Source of the DNA: Bacteroidales bacterium
Lineage (GTDB): Bacteria; Bacteroidota; Bacteroidia; Bacteroidales; UBA10428
Assembly: GCA_016926205.1 (NCBI GenBank)
Contig: JAFGPB010000080.1
Span: 1-55,621, forward strand
Length of the DNA: 55,621 bases
Direction of reading: 5' to 3'
Shown: in pieces, positions 9,493 through 19,239 of the stretch
Layout: each line of letters opens with the position of its first letter
How positions within the stretch are numbered: position 1 is the first letter of the stretch
Translations under genes and position numbers: made by a program
Notes under the pieces: generated by a model
Databases searched by the model: none
Told to the model about the DNA's origin: nothing
What the model saw: the letters and a program-made list of their open reading frames with translations, nothing else

Positions 9493-9825
9493 CATCCAGG
9501 TCGCTTTGTCATTTGCTCCATCGCGGAAAAACAATTACCGGTATAAATGTACCGCTGAAATTAATAAAACAGATTGAAAACATATTGCAGAAAGCCGGTT
9601 AAAAATCATCCGGGAAACAACCAAAGAGAAATGCATGTTTGCAATGATGTTGCATATTGTATTCTTTTTCATCATGATTGTCATTTCTCATGATAACACA
9701 AGGGTTGAAAAGTCCCCTTCAGGCCCATCTTCATTTGAAGCCGCCCCGAAAAACTTCTGACGAAATATTGAGGCAATTGTTCCTGGTCCGGAAATAAGAA
9801 ACTATTTTTGTCAAAATCTGTTCCC
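9493..9825. other. Intergenic region with divergent control of yhaO-like and doxX-like genes
   Basis: 333 bp without a credible gene. A 7-bp inverted repeat ATCATGA / TCATGAT with a 10-nt spacer lies at 9671-9694 and may be an operator for the minus-strand pair. The right end holds the doxX promoter listed separately. I see nothing else. Confidence 0.4.
9778..9810 (+). promoter_or_regulatory. Bacteroidetes-type promoter of the doxX-like gene
   Basis: TTG at 9778-9780 and a perfect TAnnTTTG box (TATTTTTG) at 9803-9810, 22 nt apart. The box covers the TTG that would otherwise open a longer frame at 9808, which supports the ATG at 9826 as the start. Confidence 0.55.
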
Positions 9826-10245
9826 ATGAAGAATCTTTTGTATACCCGGTATAATCAGCAATATCTGAATGCAGTAATTCTGATCGTCAGGCTCTGTGCC
9901 GGAGCTTTCATGCTGACACATGGAATACCGAAATTTGCCAGGTTTTTTTCCGAAGATCCCGTTACTTTTGCAGATCCGCTGGGGATCGGTGCAATCCCTT
10001 CACTGGTACTTGTCGTATTTGCTGAAGTTTTTTGTTCCATATTCATCATGCTGGGACTCCTGACTAGACTCAGTGCCGGTGTCCTGCTGATCAACATGTC
10101 GGTCGCGGCATTCGTGGTCCATGGCGGTGATGCATTCTCCGGAATGGAAAAGGCCGTGCTGTACCTCCTGATATATTTTGTAATTCTATCAGCAGGTGCA
10201 GGCAGGTATTCAATCGACCATTACCTGTTTTACAAGCGAAAGTGA
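9826..10245 (+). CDS. DoxX family membrane protein
   Basis: 139 aa, four hydrophobic helices. DoxX proteins are small inner-membrane proteins; some take part in quinone-linked redox or thiol-stress systems, but most have no proven function. Seen here are the family hallmarks near the N terminus (IVRLCAGAFMLTHGIPKFARFF, with the G-x-x-K after helix 1) and AEVFCSIFIMLGLLTRLSAG in helix 2-3. The ATG at 9826 is preferred over the upstream TTG because a promoter box overlaps the latter. Single-gene unit, followed 20 bp later by a hairpin. Confidence 0.85.
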   Translation: MKNLLYTRYNQQYLNAVILIVRLCAGAFMLTHGIPKFARFFSEDPVTFADPLGIGAIPSLVLVVFAEVFCSIFIMLGLLTRLSAGVLLINMSVAAFVVHGGDAFSGMEKAVLYLLIYFVILSAGAGRYSIDHYLFYKRK

Positions 10246-10670
10246 AACAGGCAGCGGGTTATACATTCACCTTAAACAACCAGGTGAATCAAACCGCTTG
10301 TTCTTTCATTTGTTCCTTGCGGGGGACAATGTCGCAAAGACATGTTATGTGACATTTTCTGACAGGATGGTTCATATGCGATGGCATTACTTGATTCTTC
10401 CTTTTCCTGTTGTCCTGTTTGCGTTTATGCATAAAAACTCAACATGGATTTTCCTGTTCATGAGGTGCAAATAATATTAGGAAAACTGAAATATTTTATA
10501 TAGTTTTATTTAATGTAAAAATTCTATATTTATCGGATTTATATTTGTATCTTTGGCCCGGTTATAATAGTATCAATTTATTAATAGATTGTGAACCTGT
10601 TTGTTAATTAATTATTGAAAACTATTGTAATTTTATAAACTTTTTTAATATAATTAGTTTTCCATTTTTT
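10246..10670. other. Intergenic region upstream of the TetR-RND efflux operon
   Basis: 425 bp without a credible gene; the plus-strand open frame at 10196-10474 overlaps doxX and has no family features. The right half is extremely A/T-rich. A good -7 box TATCTTTG stands at 10548-10555, which would give a 5' leader of about 110 nt before the TetR start; no clear -33 TTTG was found at the right distance. This is the likely site of TetR autoregulation, but I could not find one convincing operator palindrome. Confidence 0.4.
10265..10289 (+). terminator. Hairpin after the doxX-like gene
   Basis: Perfect 8-bp inverted repeat ATTCACCT / AGGTGAAT with a 9-nt loop, 20 bp past the doxX stop. No strong T run follows, so it may be a stabilising or weak terminating structure. 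Confidence 0.4.
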
Positions 10671-11288
10671 ATGGATATAAGGACAAGAATTCTTGATGAA
10701 GCCGGTAAGCTCTTCTCCCGTATGGGCATCAGAAGCATTACAATGGACTATCTGGCTCAGGAACTGGGAATTTCCAAACGTACCATTTACGAGAATTTCA
10801 GGGACAAGAATGAAATTGTCCTGTACAGTATTTTAAAGGGATTGAATGACCACTCGGATGACATCAACAAGATCATCAGCGAATCACCAAATGTTATTGA
10901 AGCCTTATACAACATCGGAAAGAAAAGCCATGAAGTCTTCTCTAAGATCAATCCCGTTTTCTTTTATGACCTGAAAAGGCATTATAAACAAATCAACGAA
11001 CTGATTTCGGAAAGGAGCGGTATCAACAGTGTCGACAGCAATCTCATGCTTCTGAGGAAAGGAATCAATGAAGGAGTTTTTAATAAGGAGATCAATATTG
11101 ACCTGGTGAATGTTTTTCTGCAACAGCTGATGGAAATGTTCCATTCGGACGGACTCAATCTCTCGGGCCGTTTCAGCAAGGCGGACATCATGAAATCCAT
11201 TATCAGGCCATACCTGGTAGGGATTTGCACGGACAAAGGTCTCGCGCTGCTTAAACAACATGATAATGTTTTTGATGAATCCATTTAG
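10671..11288 (+). CDS. TetR family transcriptional regulator of the efflux operon
   Basis: 205 aa. The N-terminal DNA-binding domain is clear: ILDEAGKLFSRMGIRSITMD, then the helix-turn-helix at about residues 28-47 (LAQELGISKRTIYENF), followed by RDKNEIV. The rest is an all-helical ligand-binding/dimerisation domain with no recognisable ligand pocket. It is the first gene of a plus-strand row, 31 bp before the outer-membrane factor gene, so it most likely represses its own operon and is released when a toxic compound binds, as known for AcrR/TtgR-type systems. The ligand is not predictable. Confidence 0.9.
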   Translation: MDIRTRILDEAGKLFSRMGIRSITMDYLAQELGISKRTIYENFRDKNEIVLYSILKGLNDHSDDINKIISESPNVIEALYNIGKKSHEVFSKINPVFFYDLKRHYKQINELISERSGINSVDSNLMLLRKGINEGVFNKEINIDLVNVFLQQLMEMFHSDGLNLSGRFSKADIMKSIIRPYLVGICTDKGLALLKQHDNVFDESI

Positions 11289-11319
11289 ATAAAAGTGATA
11301 ATCAATTGAATAAACAGAT

Positions 11320-12705
11320 ATGAGAAACAAGGTTTTAATTCTATTCCTGACATTCCTGACGCTTTCCGTATATGGACAGGAAACCGTAAATCTTTCACTT
11401 GCAGAAGCGCAGGACTATGCATTGCAGTATAACAAAACCCTGTTAAACGCGAGGGAGGACGTATTGTTGTCGCAGGTACGTCTGAAGGAAGCTATTGCAC
11501 AGGGCCTTCCTCAGGTTTCCGGTTCGTTTAACTATATGACCTATTTCAATTACGAGGCCGAATTCAGATTCGGTGGCTCAGAAGGAGGTTCAGTATTGCC
11601 TGATATCAATTATGGCCTACTGGATGCGGGTGACCTTGAGGTCCTCAATGCCATCAGCCAAATTTTTGGCAGTGCAGGTTCATCGACCATACTTATGAAA
11701 GACCAGGCGAATGCGGCCGTACAGGTTTCCCAGCTGATTTTTAACGGCCAATACTGGATAGGTATTCAGTCGGCTAAAATCGCACAGAAGATATCCGAGC
11801 AGAATGTAACCAGAACTGAACTGGATATCAAGGAAGTAGTTATCAGTACCTATTATCTGATCCTGATCTCAGAAAGATCACTGGAACTCATCGATGAAAA
11901 CATTGAAAACCTGAATGAAGTTCTGAAACACACACAGGACATGTATCAGGCAGGGATACTGGAAAGCACCGATGTGGATCAGATACGGATCAATGTTTCA
12001 CAACTGGAGAATACAAGAAAATCAATGCAAAGAAACCTGGAGCTGTCTTACAATATGTTGAGGCTTCAGCTGGGAATTGAACCTGAAACAACAATTGAAC
12101 TGAGGGACAGTTTCTCCTCATTGCTTGGAAGACTGGATGAAACCAGCGTACTGTCTCAGGATTTTAACATTCGAAACAATCCCGGTTATCTTATCATGGA
12201 ATCCCAGGCAGAGCTGAACAGAAAAATGCTTGACCTGAACCGGTGGGCATATGCTCCGACCTTGACAGGATTTTACAGCTATACGGAAAAGATCAAGAAA
12301 CCCGGTTTTGACATCAGTCCAAACAATGCAGCCGGCATAACCGTTACGCTTCCCATTTTTTCCGGAGGGGCCAAAAGATCACAGTTGAACCAGGCCCGGA
12401 TCGAGCTTGAAAAAACATTGCGCAATAAGGAGCTCCTGGAGGACCAGTTAGCTTTGCAGGAAAAACAGCTCCTGTTTGAATACAACAATGCACTGGAAAA
12501 CTATTTTACACAGGAAGAAAATATTGACGTAGCAAAGAGAGTATATGACAACAGTTATAACAAATACAAACAGGGGATGCTTTCCAGTCTGGATCTGACC
12601 CAGGCCAACTCCAATTACCTTCAGGCGGAAAACAACTATGTCTCTTCTGTTATGAACCTGCTTCAGGCAAAGCTTGCAATTGAAAAATTATTCAACACAT
12701 TATAG
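11320..12705 (+). CDS. TolC family outer membrane efflux protein
   Basis: 461 aa with an N-terminal signal peptide (MRNKVLILFLTFLTLSVYGQ). TolC proteins are trimeric outer-membrane channels that complete tripartite pumps. Two repeated long-helix halves are visible (about residues 25-230 and 270-460), with the typical starts LSLAEAQDYALQYN and LMESQAELNRKMLD and the C-terminal stretch YNKYKQGMLSSLDLTQANSNYLQAE in two parts. A Gly/Ser-rich loop at about 85-125 is the likely extracellular strand region. It precedes the adaptor gene with 38 bp between stop and chosen start, so the three pump genes form one operon. Confidence 0.92.
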   Translation: MRNKVLILFLTFLTLSVYGQETVNLSLAEAQDYALQYNKTLLNAREDVLLSQVRLKEAIAQGLPQVSGSFNYMTYFNYEAEFRFGGSEGGSVLPDINYGLLDAGDLEVLNAISQIFGSAGSSTILMKDQANAAVQVSQLIFNGQYWIGIQSAKIAQKISEQNVTRTELDIKEVVISTYYLILISERSLELIDENIENLNEVLKHTQDMYQAGILESTDVDQIRINVSQLENTRKSMQRNLELSYNMLRLQLGIEPETTIELRDSFSSLLGRLDETSVLSQDFNIRNNPGYLIMESQAELNRKMLDLNRWAYAPTLTGFYSYTEKIKKPGFDISPNNAAGITVTLPIFSGGAKRSQLNQARIELEKTLRNKELLEDQLALQEKQLLFEYNNALENYFTQEENIDVAKRVYDNSYNKYKQGMLSSLDLTQANSNYLQAENNYVSSVMNLLQAKLAIEKLFNTL

Positions 12706-12743
12706 AATTGTCAATCATTCATTACATTATAATAACACAACAA

Positions 12744-13787
12744 ATGAGAATCAACAAATTATTTCCGGTACTAGCTGGTGCAGTTATTATAATTGCCTCC
12801 TGCAATACCGAAAAGAAGGAAACCACATCACTTTCAGAAGAAAGAGAATTCTCTGTAAGGGTATCTCCCCTTCAGACAGAGGTCATTTCCCGTTCAGTCG
12901 AATACAATGCAAATCTGGAACCTTTTCAGGAGGTATACATGGCGCCTGCTTCACCCGGTCGGATCAACAGCATCAAAGTTGAGATCGGAAGCCGTGTTGT
13001 TCAGGACCAACTGCTTGTTGAAATGGATAAAACGCAATTGCAGCAGGCATTAACCCAATTTCAAAATGTGCAGTCAGAATTTCTTCGCATCGATACATTG
13101 CACAAACTGGGAAGCATTTCAGAACAACAGTATGATCAGGTAAAGACACAGTATTATGTGGCAAAAACAAATCTGGAATATCTTCAGGATAATACAACAC
13201 TGAAAGCTCCATTTAGCGGGATCATTACCGGTAAATATTTTGAGGATGGAGAGCTCTATTCCGGTGCACCCAATACACAGGCAGGCAAGGCAGCCATCGT
13301 TACGATCACCCAGATCAGGCCTCTGAAAGCAATGATTGACCTTCCTGAAAGTTACTTCCCGGTGGTCAAACAGGGCATGTCTGCTGCTCTGAGTACTGAT
13401 ACCTATCCGGACAGGGTATTCAGCGGACAGGTATATCTTGTACATCCAACCATAAATGCCAGTTCACGTACATTTCAGGTTGAGATCAGGGTGGACAATC
13501 CCAATGAGATTCTGCGTCCGGGCATGTTTGCGCGGGTGAACCTCGAGCTCGACCAGACAGAAGCAATTATTGTACCGGTGAATGCAGTCATGCAGCAGGA
13601 AGGGACCAATACGCGCTATGTTTTCATTCATGAGAACGGCGTGGCAAGAAAAGTTGATGTAAAGCTGGGTAAACGTTTTGACGACAGGATAGAAATTGTC
13701 TCCGATGAATTGCAGATCGGTGCAGACCTTATAACAGCAGGTCAGTCCGGTTTAATTGACGGTACGGAGATTAGCATTTCCGATTGA
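12744..13787 (+). CDS. Periplasmic adaptor (membrane fusion) lipoprotein of an RND pump
   Basis: 347 aa. The frame opens at 12708, but the Met at 12744 is followed directly by a lipoprotein signal (MRINKLFPVLAGAVIIIASC) with a good lipobox IASC, so this start is chosen. The mature protein shows the lipoyl-half motif (VYMAPASPGRINSIKVEIGSRV), a short alpha-helical hairpin (about residues 95-140), the second lipoyl half (TTLKAPFSGIITGK) and a beta-barrel domain. It links the inner-membrane RND pump encoded next with the TolC channel. The helical hairpin is short, as usual for Bacteroidetes adaptors of multidrug pumps. Confidence 0.92.
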   Translation: MRINKLFPVLAGAVIIIASCNTEKKETTSLSEEREFSVRVSPLQTEVISRSVEYNANLEPFQEVYMAPASPGRINSIKVEIGSRVVQDQLLVEMDKTQLQQALTQFQNVQSEFLRIDTLHKLGSISEQQYDQVKTQYYVAKTNLEYLQDNTTLKAPFSGIITGKYFEDGELYSGAPNTQAGKAAIVTITQIRPLKAMIDLPESYFPVVKQGMSAALSTDTYPDRVFSGQVYLVHPTINASSRTFQVEIRVDNPNEILRPGMFARVNLELDQTEAIIVPVNAVMQQEGTNTRYVFIHENGVARKVDVKLGKRFDDRIEIVSDELQIGADLITAGQSGLIDGTEISISD

Positions 13788-13853
13788 CGGATATAAACTG
13801 AATCGAAAGGTGTTTAACAAATTGTTTGTAGTACATTATTAAATCCAATCATT

Positions 13854-16800
13854 ATGAGTATATACGCCAGTGCGGTCAAGAAACCGATAACCACGTTAAT
13901 GATCTTTCTTGCTGTCGTTGTATTCGGGATTTATTCCCTGATCAACCTTCCAATTGATTTGTATCCCGATATTGAGTTTCCGGCCATAACAGTAGTCACA
14001 ACATATAATGGTGCCAATGCTTCAGACATTGAAACCAACATTTCAATCCCTGTCGAAGATGCACTGAATTCCGTTGACAAGCTGCAGGAAATCACATCAG
14101 TATCCCGTGACAACATTTCAGTCCTTTTCGCAGAATTTGAATTTGAAACAGATCTTAGTGAAGCGGCTAATGAGATCAGGGATGCGCTTGCATTCATTGA
14201 AGAAATGCTGCCCGAGGGTGCCGGTAAACCGAATATTATCAAATTGAATGCAAGCATGATGCCCATTCTTTTCTACGCCATTACTGCAGATGAAAGTTAT
14301 GAGGGCATCGAAAAAATGTTGGATGAGAAAATCATTAATCCCCTGAACCGGATTGAGGGAATCGGATCCATAGGACTTGCCGGAACACCGATCCGGGAAG
14401 TATTGATCGATGTGGATCCAAAAAAGATGGAAGCTTACAATATGACCGTTGAACAGATTGGCAGCATGTTGCAGCTGGAAAATATGAACATGCCCATTGG
14501 CAACATCAAAATGGGAATGCTCAACTATCCCCTTCGTATTGAAGGTGAATTCAGCAGCAGTGATGAGATACAGAACATAGTAATAGGCAATCAGGCAGGG
14601 AAACCGGTATACCTTAGGGATGTCGCCACTGTGATGGATTCCATAAGGGAAATGTCAATAGACCAGAGGATAAATGGAGAGCGGGGAATCACCATGTATG
14701 TCATGAAACAATCAGGTGCCAATACTGTTAAAATTGCCCGCGAAGTAAGCAGGGAACTCGAAGGGCTGAAAAGTTCGCTGCCATCGGATGTCAATATCAA
14801 CGTAATTCTTGATTCAAGTGAATTTATCCGGGGATCCATTAATAACCTTACCGAAACCCTGATGTTTGCCCTGTTCTTTGTTATGATGGTCGTGTTCTTT
14901 TTTCTCGGAAGGTGGAGGGCAACGCTGATCATCGTCCTGACCATCCCTATTTCGCTTATTGTAGCCTTTATATATTTATACATTACGGATAATACCATTA
15001 ACATCATAAGCCTCTCATCGCTTTCCATTGCCATCGGAATGGTAGTGGATGATGCCATTGTCGTTCTCGAGAACATCAGCAAACATATTGACAGGGGCAG
15101 CAGTCCTCGGGAAGCTGCAATTTATGCCACAAATGAAGTTTGGCTTGCCGTAATTGTAACGACCTTAACGGTTGTTGCCGTATTCCTGCCCATGACCATG
15201 ATCGGGGGAATGACCGGCGTGTTGTTCAGGCAGCTGGGATGGATCGTTTCCATAACGGTTACAACTTCGACTATTGCCGCCATCACGCTCACCCCTATGC
15301 TGAGCTCAAAAATGCTCAGACTGAGACCGAAAAGCCAGATTAAAACCGGGATTAGCAAATATGAACAAATTGTCATTCCCTGGCTTGACAAACTCGACAG
15401 CCTGTATGAAAAAGCATTGCGGTGGAGCCTGCAAAACAAGCTCCTGATTACGGTCATCTCTTTCGTGATCTTTTTCGGCAGCCTGGCCCTTGCAACAGGA
15501 CTGAACACTACATTCATTCCGGAATCCGATGAAGGATACGTTACCATTGAAGCAGAATTGCAGACGGGTACCCGTATGGAGGAAACTGCGCGAATCGCAG
15601 GGAAAGTAGATAGTATCATCTATAACCTTGTTCCTGATGATCTTGAATTGCTTTCCTCTTCTGCAGGTTCTGATGAAAGCGGAGGTTTGATGGCCATTTT
15701 CCAGCAGTCGGGGTCCAATATGATCAATCACAGCATCAGCCTGACCAGTTCGGAAGACCGGGATTTCACGGTCTGGGATATCGCTGAACAGATCAGACTG
15801 GAACTTCAGAAAATACCCGAAATCATCAAGTTCAATGTTACCGCGGGCAGTGGAATGTCAATGACTACATCAACGCTGGATGTTGAAATTTTTGGTTATG
15901 ACATGGAACAGACCACAATGCTGGCGGACCAGATTTCAGATATGCTGGAAACTGTACCGGGAGCCAGGGATATTGAGATCAGCCGTGAAAAATCCAAACC
16001 GGAGCTCAGGTTTGAGCTCGACCGTGAAAAAATGGCTGCTGTGGGACTCAACACGACAACGGTTGCCATGGCATTGTACAATCGAATCAACGGACTCACC
16101 GCGACGCAGTACCGGGAGGCAGGAGATGAATATAATGTAGTTGTCAGATTCAATGAATCTTACAGAAACTCAATCTCTGATATTGAAAATATTGCGGTCA
16201 CAAACCCACTTGGGCATAAGATCAGGCTCAGTGAGATCGGAACTGTCAATGAGTACTGGTCACCTCCAAACATCGAAAGACAGGGCCGTCAGAGAGTTGT
16301 AACCGTTTCAACAACCCCTTATAAAGTTCCCCTGGGAAGACTTGCAGCTGACGTTCAGGCAGAGATAGACAAGCTGGATATCCCGCCAGGTGTCATCATA
16401 GAAATTGGAGGCGCTTATGAAGATCTTATGGAAAGCTTCACTGATCTCGCCATGTTGCTGGTTCTGAGCCTTGTATTGGTTTACCTGGTAATGGCTTCGC
16501 AGTTCGAATCATTCAAAATGCCCTTTATTATCATGTTCTCGATTCCGTTTGCATTTACAGGGGTCATACTGGCACTGTTCATTACCGGTACGGACCTGAG
16601 CGTCATCGCGGGTCTGGGTGCCATCATGCTGGTAGGAATTGCTGTTAAGAATGCCATAGTCCTGGTTGATTACATCAACCTGATGCGTGACAGGGGGTAT
16701 AATATCGATGATGCCATTGCGCTTGCCGGAAGATCCCGTCTGCGTCCCGTACTGATGACTGCAATGACCACGATGCTGGGTATGTTGCCCCTTGCGCTGA

Positions 16801-16979
16801 GTACCGGGGAAGGTTCGGAGATATGGAGTCCCATGGGGATTTCAGTGATCGGAGGGTTATTGTTTTCAACAATAGTGACCATGCTGATCGTTCCCGTGAT
16901 ATACAGGGTATTTGCCCGCAGAGGAGAACGGGATGAAAAAGTCCGTGTTCGAAGCAAGTTTGATTTCATGGATAAATAA
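13854..16979 (+). CDS. RND efflux pump, inner membrane permease (AcrB/HAE type)
   Basis: 1041 aa, full length. Twelve membrane segments and two large periplasmic loops (about residues 35-330 and 560-860) are evident. Helix 4 carries the proton-relay Asp pair (GMVVDDAIVVLEN) and helix 10 the Lys partner (GIAVKNAIVLVDY), as in drug/proton antiporters. The periplasmic part has the usual porter-domain start YPDIEFPAITV. The absence of the Met-rich metal sites of CusA in what I can read argues for organic substrates, though this is not decisive. Operon order TetR, TolC, adaptor, permease, PII-like. Confidence 0.93.
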   Translation: MSIYASAVKKPITTLMIFLAVVVFGIYSLINLPIDLYPDIEFPAITVVTTYNGANASDIETNISIPVEDALNSVDKLQEITSVSRDNISVLFAEFEFETDLSEAANEIRDALAFIEEMLPEGAGKPNIIKLNASMMPILFYAITADESYEGIEKMLDEKIINPLNRIEGIGSIGLAGTPIREVLIDVDPKKMEAYNMTVEQIGSMLQLENMNMPIGNIKMGMLNYPLRIEGEFSSSDEIQNIVIGNQAGKPVYLRDVATVMDSIREMSIDQRINGERGITMYVMKQSGANTVKIAREVSRELEGLKSSLPSDVNINVILDSSEFIRGSINNLTETLMFALFFVMMVVFFFLGRWRATLIIVLTIPISLIVAFIYLYITDNTINIISLSSLSIAIGMVVDDAIVVLENISKHIDRGSSPREAAIYATNEVWLAVIVTTLTVVAVFLPMTMIGGMTGVLFRQLGWIVSITVTTSTIAAITLTPMLSSKMLRLRPKSQIKTGISKYEQIVIPWLDKLDSLYEKALRWSLQNKLLITVISFVIFFGSLALATGLNTTFIPESDEGYVTIEAELQTGTRMEETARIAGKVDSIIYNLVPDDLELLSSSAGSDESGGLMAIFQQSGSNMINHSISLTSSEDRDFTVWDIAEQIRLELQKIPEIIKFNVTAGSGMSMTTSTLDVEIFGYDMEQTTMLADQISDMLETVPGARDIEISREKSKPELRFELDREKMAAVGLNTTTVAMALYNRINGLTATQYREAGDEYNVVVRFNESYRNSISDIENIAVTNPLGHKIRLSEIGTVNEYWSPPNIERQGRQRVVTVSTTPYKVPLGRLAADVQAEIDKLDIPPGVIIEIGGAYEDLMESFTDLAMLLVLSLVLVYLVMASQFESFKMPFIIMFSIPFAFTGVILALFITGTDLSVIAGLGAIMLVGIAVKNAIVLVDYINLMRDRGYNIDDAIALAGRSRLRPVLMTAMTTMLGMLPLALSTGEGSEIWSPMGISVIGGLLFSTIVTMLIVPVIYRVFARRGERDEKVRVRSKFDFMDK

Positions 16980-17022
16980 TTACTTTTGAATTCATTACAG
17001 TGTTCAGTAATCATACAACCTT

Positions 17023-17316
17023 ATGAAAGCAGTTTTGATCATATATAACCAGGCACATACCGAAAGAATAGAATATATGCTCGATCGTCTCGAGATCAAC
17101 GGATACACACAATGGCCATTGGTGACGGGAAGGGGTTCGGAAAGCGGAGAACCGCGTATGGGAACCCATACCTGGCCTGAATTAAACTCAGCCACACTGA
17201 CTATTGTTGAAGATCAAAAGGTGAATGTACTTCTTGAAAAAGTAAAAAAGCTTGATGCTGTCAATAAAGAAGTCGGTATTCGTGCTTTTGTCTGGGAAAT
17301 CACCGGTACTGTTTGA
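17023..17316 (+). CDS. Small PII-like (PII-NG type) protein at the end of the efflux operon
   Basis: 97 aa. The pattern MKAVLIIYNQAHTERIEYMLDRLEINGYTQWP in two parts, the Gly-rich loop TGRGSESGEPRMGTHTWPE (about residues 37-55) and the C-terminal strand IRAFVWEITGTV correspond to the ferredoxin-like fold of the PII superfamily. Known PII-NG proteins are encoded with RND-type efflux genes and lack the uridylylated Tyr of GlnB; the same holds here. It starts 43 bp behind the permease gene, so it is probably co-transcribed and may sense a nucleotide or metal and modulate the pump. Its ligand is not known. Confidence 0.75.
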   Translation: MKAVLIIYNQAHTERIEYMLDRLEINGYTQWPLVTGRGSESGEPRMGTHTWPELNSATLTIVEDQKVNVLLEKVKKLDAVNKEVGIRAFVWEITGTV

Positions 17317-17335
17317 AGTTCAGTAGGATCCACCC

Positions 17336-17369
17336 TGCAAACCAGTAGATACCAAAAATCAGGTTTGCA
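17336..17369. terminator. Inverted repeat between convergent genes
   Basis: Perfect 8-bp inverted repeat TGCAAACC / GGTTTGCA with an 18-nt loop, between the end of the efflux operon and the end of the minus-strand hydrolase gene. It could serve both directions as a terminator; the loop is long and no clean T run follows. Confidence 0.35.
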
Positions 17370-17427
17370 AATATTTGACAATGATAGGCATGTCTGTCAC
17401 GCTTGAAGTGATTTGGGGGGGAAGGTT

Positions 17428-19173
17428 TCAGTCTATTTTTTTGGCTGTATATCTGCTGATTTGATCCATGATCATCCCATTTACCATACCATCAGGATTC
17501 ATGATGAATTCGAATGTGATATCAACCGATTTTAGAAAGAATCTGGTTTCACTTTCAGCAAATATTTCTTCCTTTGCACCTCCCGAGTACTCAATGAAAA
17601 TACGGTTACCCGTCAGCGAAACGATGATGAAATCACCATCCCCGAAATCATAGTTACCGACATAACGTTCAAGGATTCCCTCGTCCAGTATTATGAATGA
17701 TTTTTCATCCGGCATCGGCAGATCGGTCTTATACTCAATCTGCACAGGTCCAAAATCAAGAGGTTCGCTGATGATCTCAAGTGAGCGGATATTCCCATCA
17801 GTATCACGGTTAAACTGTATCAGAGTATTGCTGTATCCAATTGAAAGAAGATCTTCACCGGCAGGTAACAAGGGAACTTTTAAATCCCCGGTGATCTGTG
17901 AGAACAATGTATCGTTCCTGAGTGTGATGTACCTGTAGATTTTCTTATTCCCGTAATTTCCTGCCATCCTGGTCCCCAGCCTCTGAACTTCGTAAACACC
18001 GACAAAATCATCAGCATCCTGAAGTTGCTGTCCCGTATATTTCCTGGTCCTGAGGCCCGACAGCGGTTCACCGGCAATCCTGAGTGCAATCTGAGTGGCA
18101 AAACCGGCTGGATTAAGTGTTTTATTCGAAAGAATGATGACAAAGATGCGTCTTGAAGGTATGCGCACGGCAAAGGACATGTGACCGTAGACCCCGCCCC
18201 CGTGAGTGACTAAATCCAGGCCGTTGTAATTGTTTGTCGAAAAACCATAACCGTATTTGGTTTTCTGGCCGTTTGACAGAATATAGGAGGACCATGCTTT
18301 TTCGAGCCATTCATTTCGCAGGATCTCCTCTCCGTACAGAGCCTCATCCCATTTCAGGAGATCATCCACGGTCGACATAATATCTGCTGCTGCAAAGAGC
18401 CAGGTCCAGCTATAATAGGCTGCTTTCCTGTACTCATCATTGCCAATGCGGGAATATCCGGTAACCGAAAGAGGTACAAGACGCTGATGGGTTGCAACGG
18501 AAGTACTTGTCATTTGCAGCGGATCAAATATTTTTTCCTGCATATATTCACCCAGCGTCATCCCGGTAATCTCTTCAACAATCAGTCCCGCAAGAAAATA
18601 TCCGGAATTGCTGTAACTCCAGACAGTTCCCGGTTCAAAGAGCAAAGAATCGTTCATGAAAAATTGCGCAATCTCATATTTTGAATGCGGGATCATGATC
18701 CTGTTAATGAATCCTTCCTTCTCCGAATAACTTATGATCCCGCTGGTATGACTTAGCAAATGATGAATTGTGATCACACGTCCGTGAGTATCAAACCAGG
18801 GAAGGTATTGTCTGATGTCATCCTGCAGGAAAAGCTTTCCTTCCTGTGCAAGCTGCAGGACAGAAACCGCCGTGAACTGTTTTGTCAGCGAACCGATGGG
18901 AAATACATATTCAGGTCTGTTCTGAACATGCAATTCCAGGTTTGCCAGACCGTATGCCCTTCTGAAAACGGGTTTCCCGTCCATTGCAACCAGGACAACT
19001 GCTCCCGGTTCATTCCATACATAATATCTGTTCATCAGACTGTCAACATACAGCAGATCCTGCCTTGAGATCTGCTGCGCATAACCTCTTACAAGAGCAG
19101 TTGTGGTAAAAACAATCACAAAAGATGCTCTGATGAACCTGTATTTAATAAAACCTGTCATTCGAATACCCAT
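17428..19173 (-). CDS. Class C beta-lactamase-fold serine hydrolase, exported
   Basis: 581 aa with a signal peptide (residues 1-33, ending RGYAQ). The penicillin-binding fold is shown by SLTK (nucleophile Ser95, Lys98), YSN (Tyr187-Ser188-Asn189) and a HGG-type third motif near residue 330 (LVTHGGGVYGH). After the catalytic domain (about 40-370) comes a C-terminal beta-rich region of about 200 residues, as in many periplasmic esterases/peptidases of this family. It may act on D-amino-acid peptides or esters; antibiotic resistance should not be assumed. Monocistronic on the minus strand, 66 bp downstream of the aldo/keto reductase gene, with which it may be co-transcribed. Confidence 0.88.
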   Translation of the reverse strand: MGIRMTGFIKYRFIRASFVIVFTTTALVRGYAQQISRQDLLYVDSLMNRYYVWNEPGAVVLVAMDGKPVFRRAYGLANLELHVQNRPEYVFPIGSLTKQFTAVSVLQLAQEGKLFLQDDIRQYLPWFDTHGRVITIHHLLSHTSGIISYSEKEGFINRIMIPHSKYEIAQFFMNDSLLFEPGTVWSYSNSGYFLAGLIVEEITGMTLGEYMQEKIFDPLQMTSTSVATHQRLVPLSVTGYSRIGNDEYRKAAYYSWTWLFAAADIMSTVDDLLKWDEALYGEEILRNEWLEKAWSSYILSNGQKTKYGYGFSTNNYNGLDLVTHGGGVYGHMSFAVRIPSRRIFVIILSNKTLNPAGFATQIALRIAGEPLSGLRTRKYTGQQLQDADDFVGVYEVQRLGTRMAGNYGNKKIYRYITLRNDTLFSQITGDLKVPLLPAGEDLLSIGYSNTLIQFNRDTDGNIRSLEIISEPLDFGPVQIEYKTDLPMPDEKSFIILDEGILERYVGNYDFGDGDFIIVSLTGNRIFIEYSGGAKEEIFAESETRFFLKSVDITFEFIMNPDGMVNGMIMDQISRYTAKKID

Positions 19174-19239
19174 CCTAGATCTTCAGGGAAACATAACATA
19201 TGTAATGCTCATCAGTGGTCGTGAACAGGTAGTTGTACA

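Noticed and set aside
17428-19173. Antibiotic resistance beta-lactamase
   Set aside because: The fold is right, but the long C-terminal domain and general divergence suit a housekeeping esterase or peptidase; no evidence for resistance.
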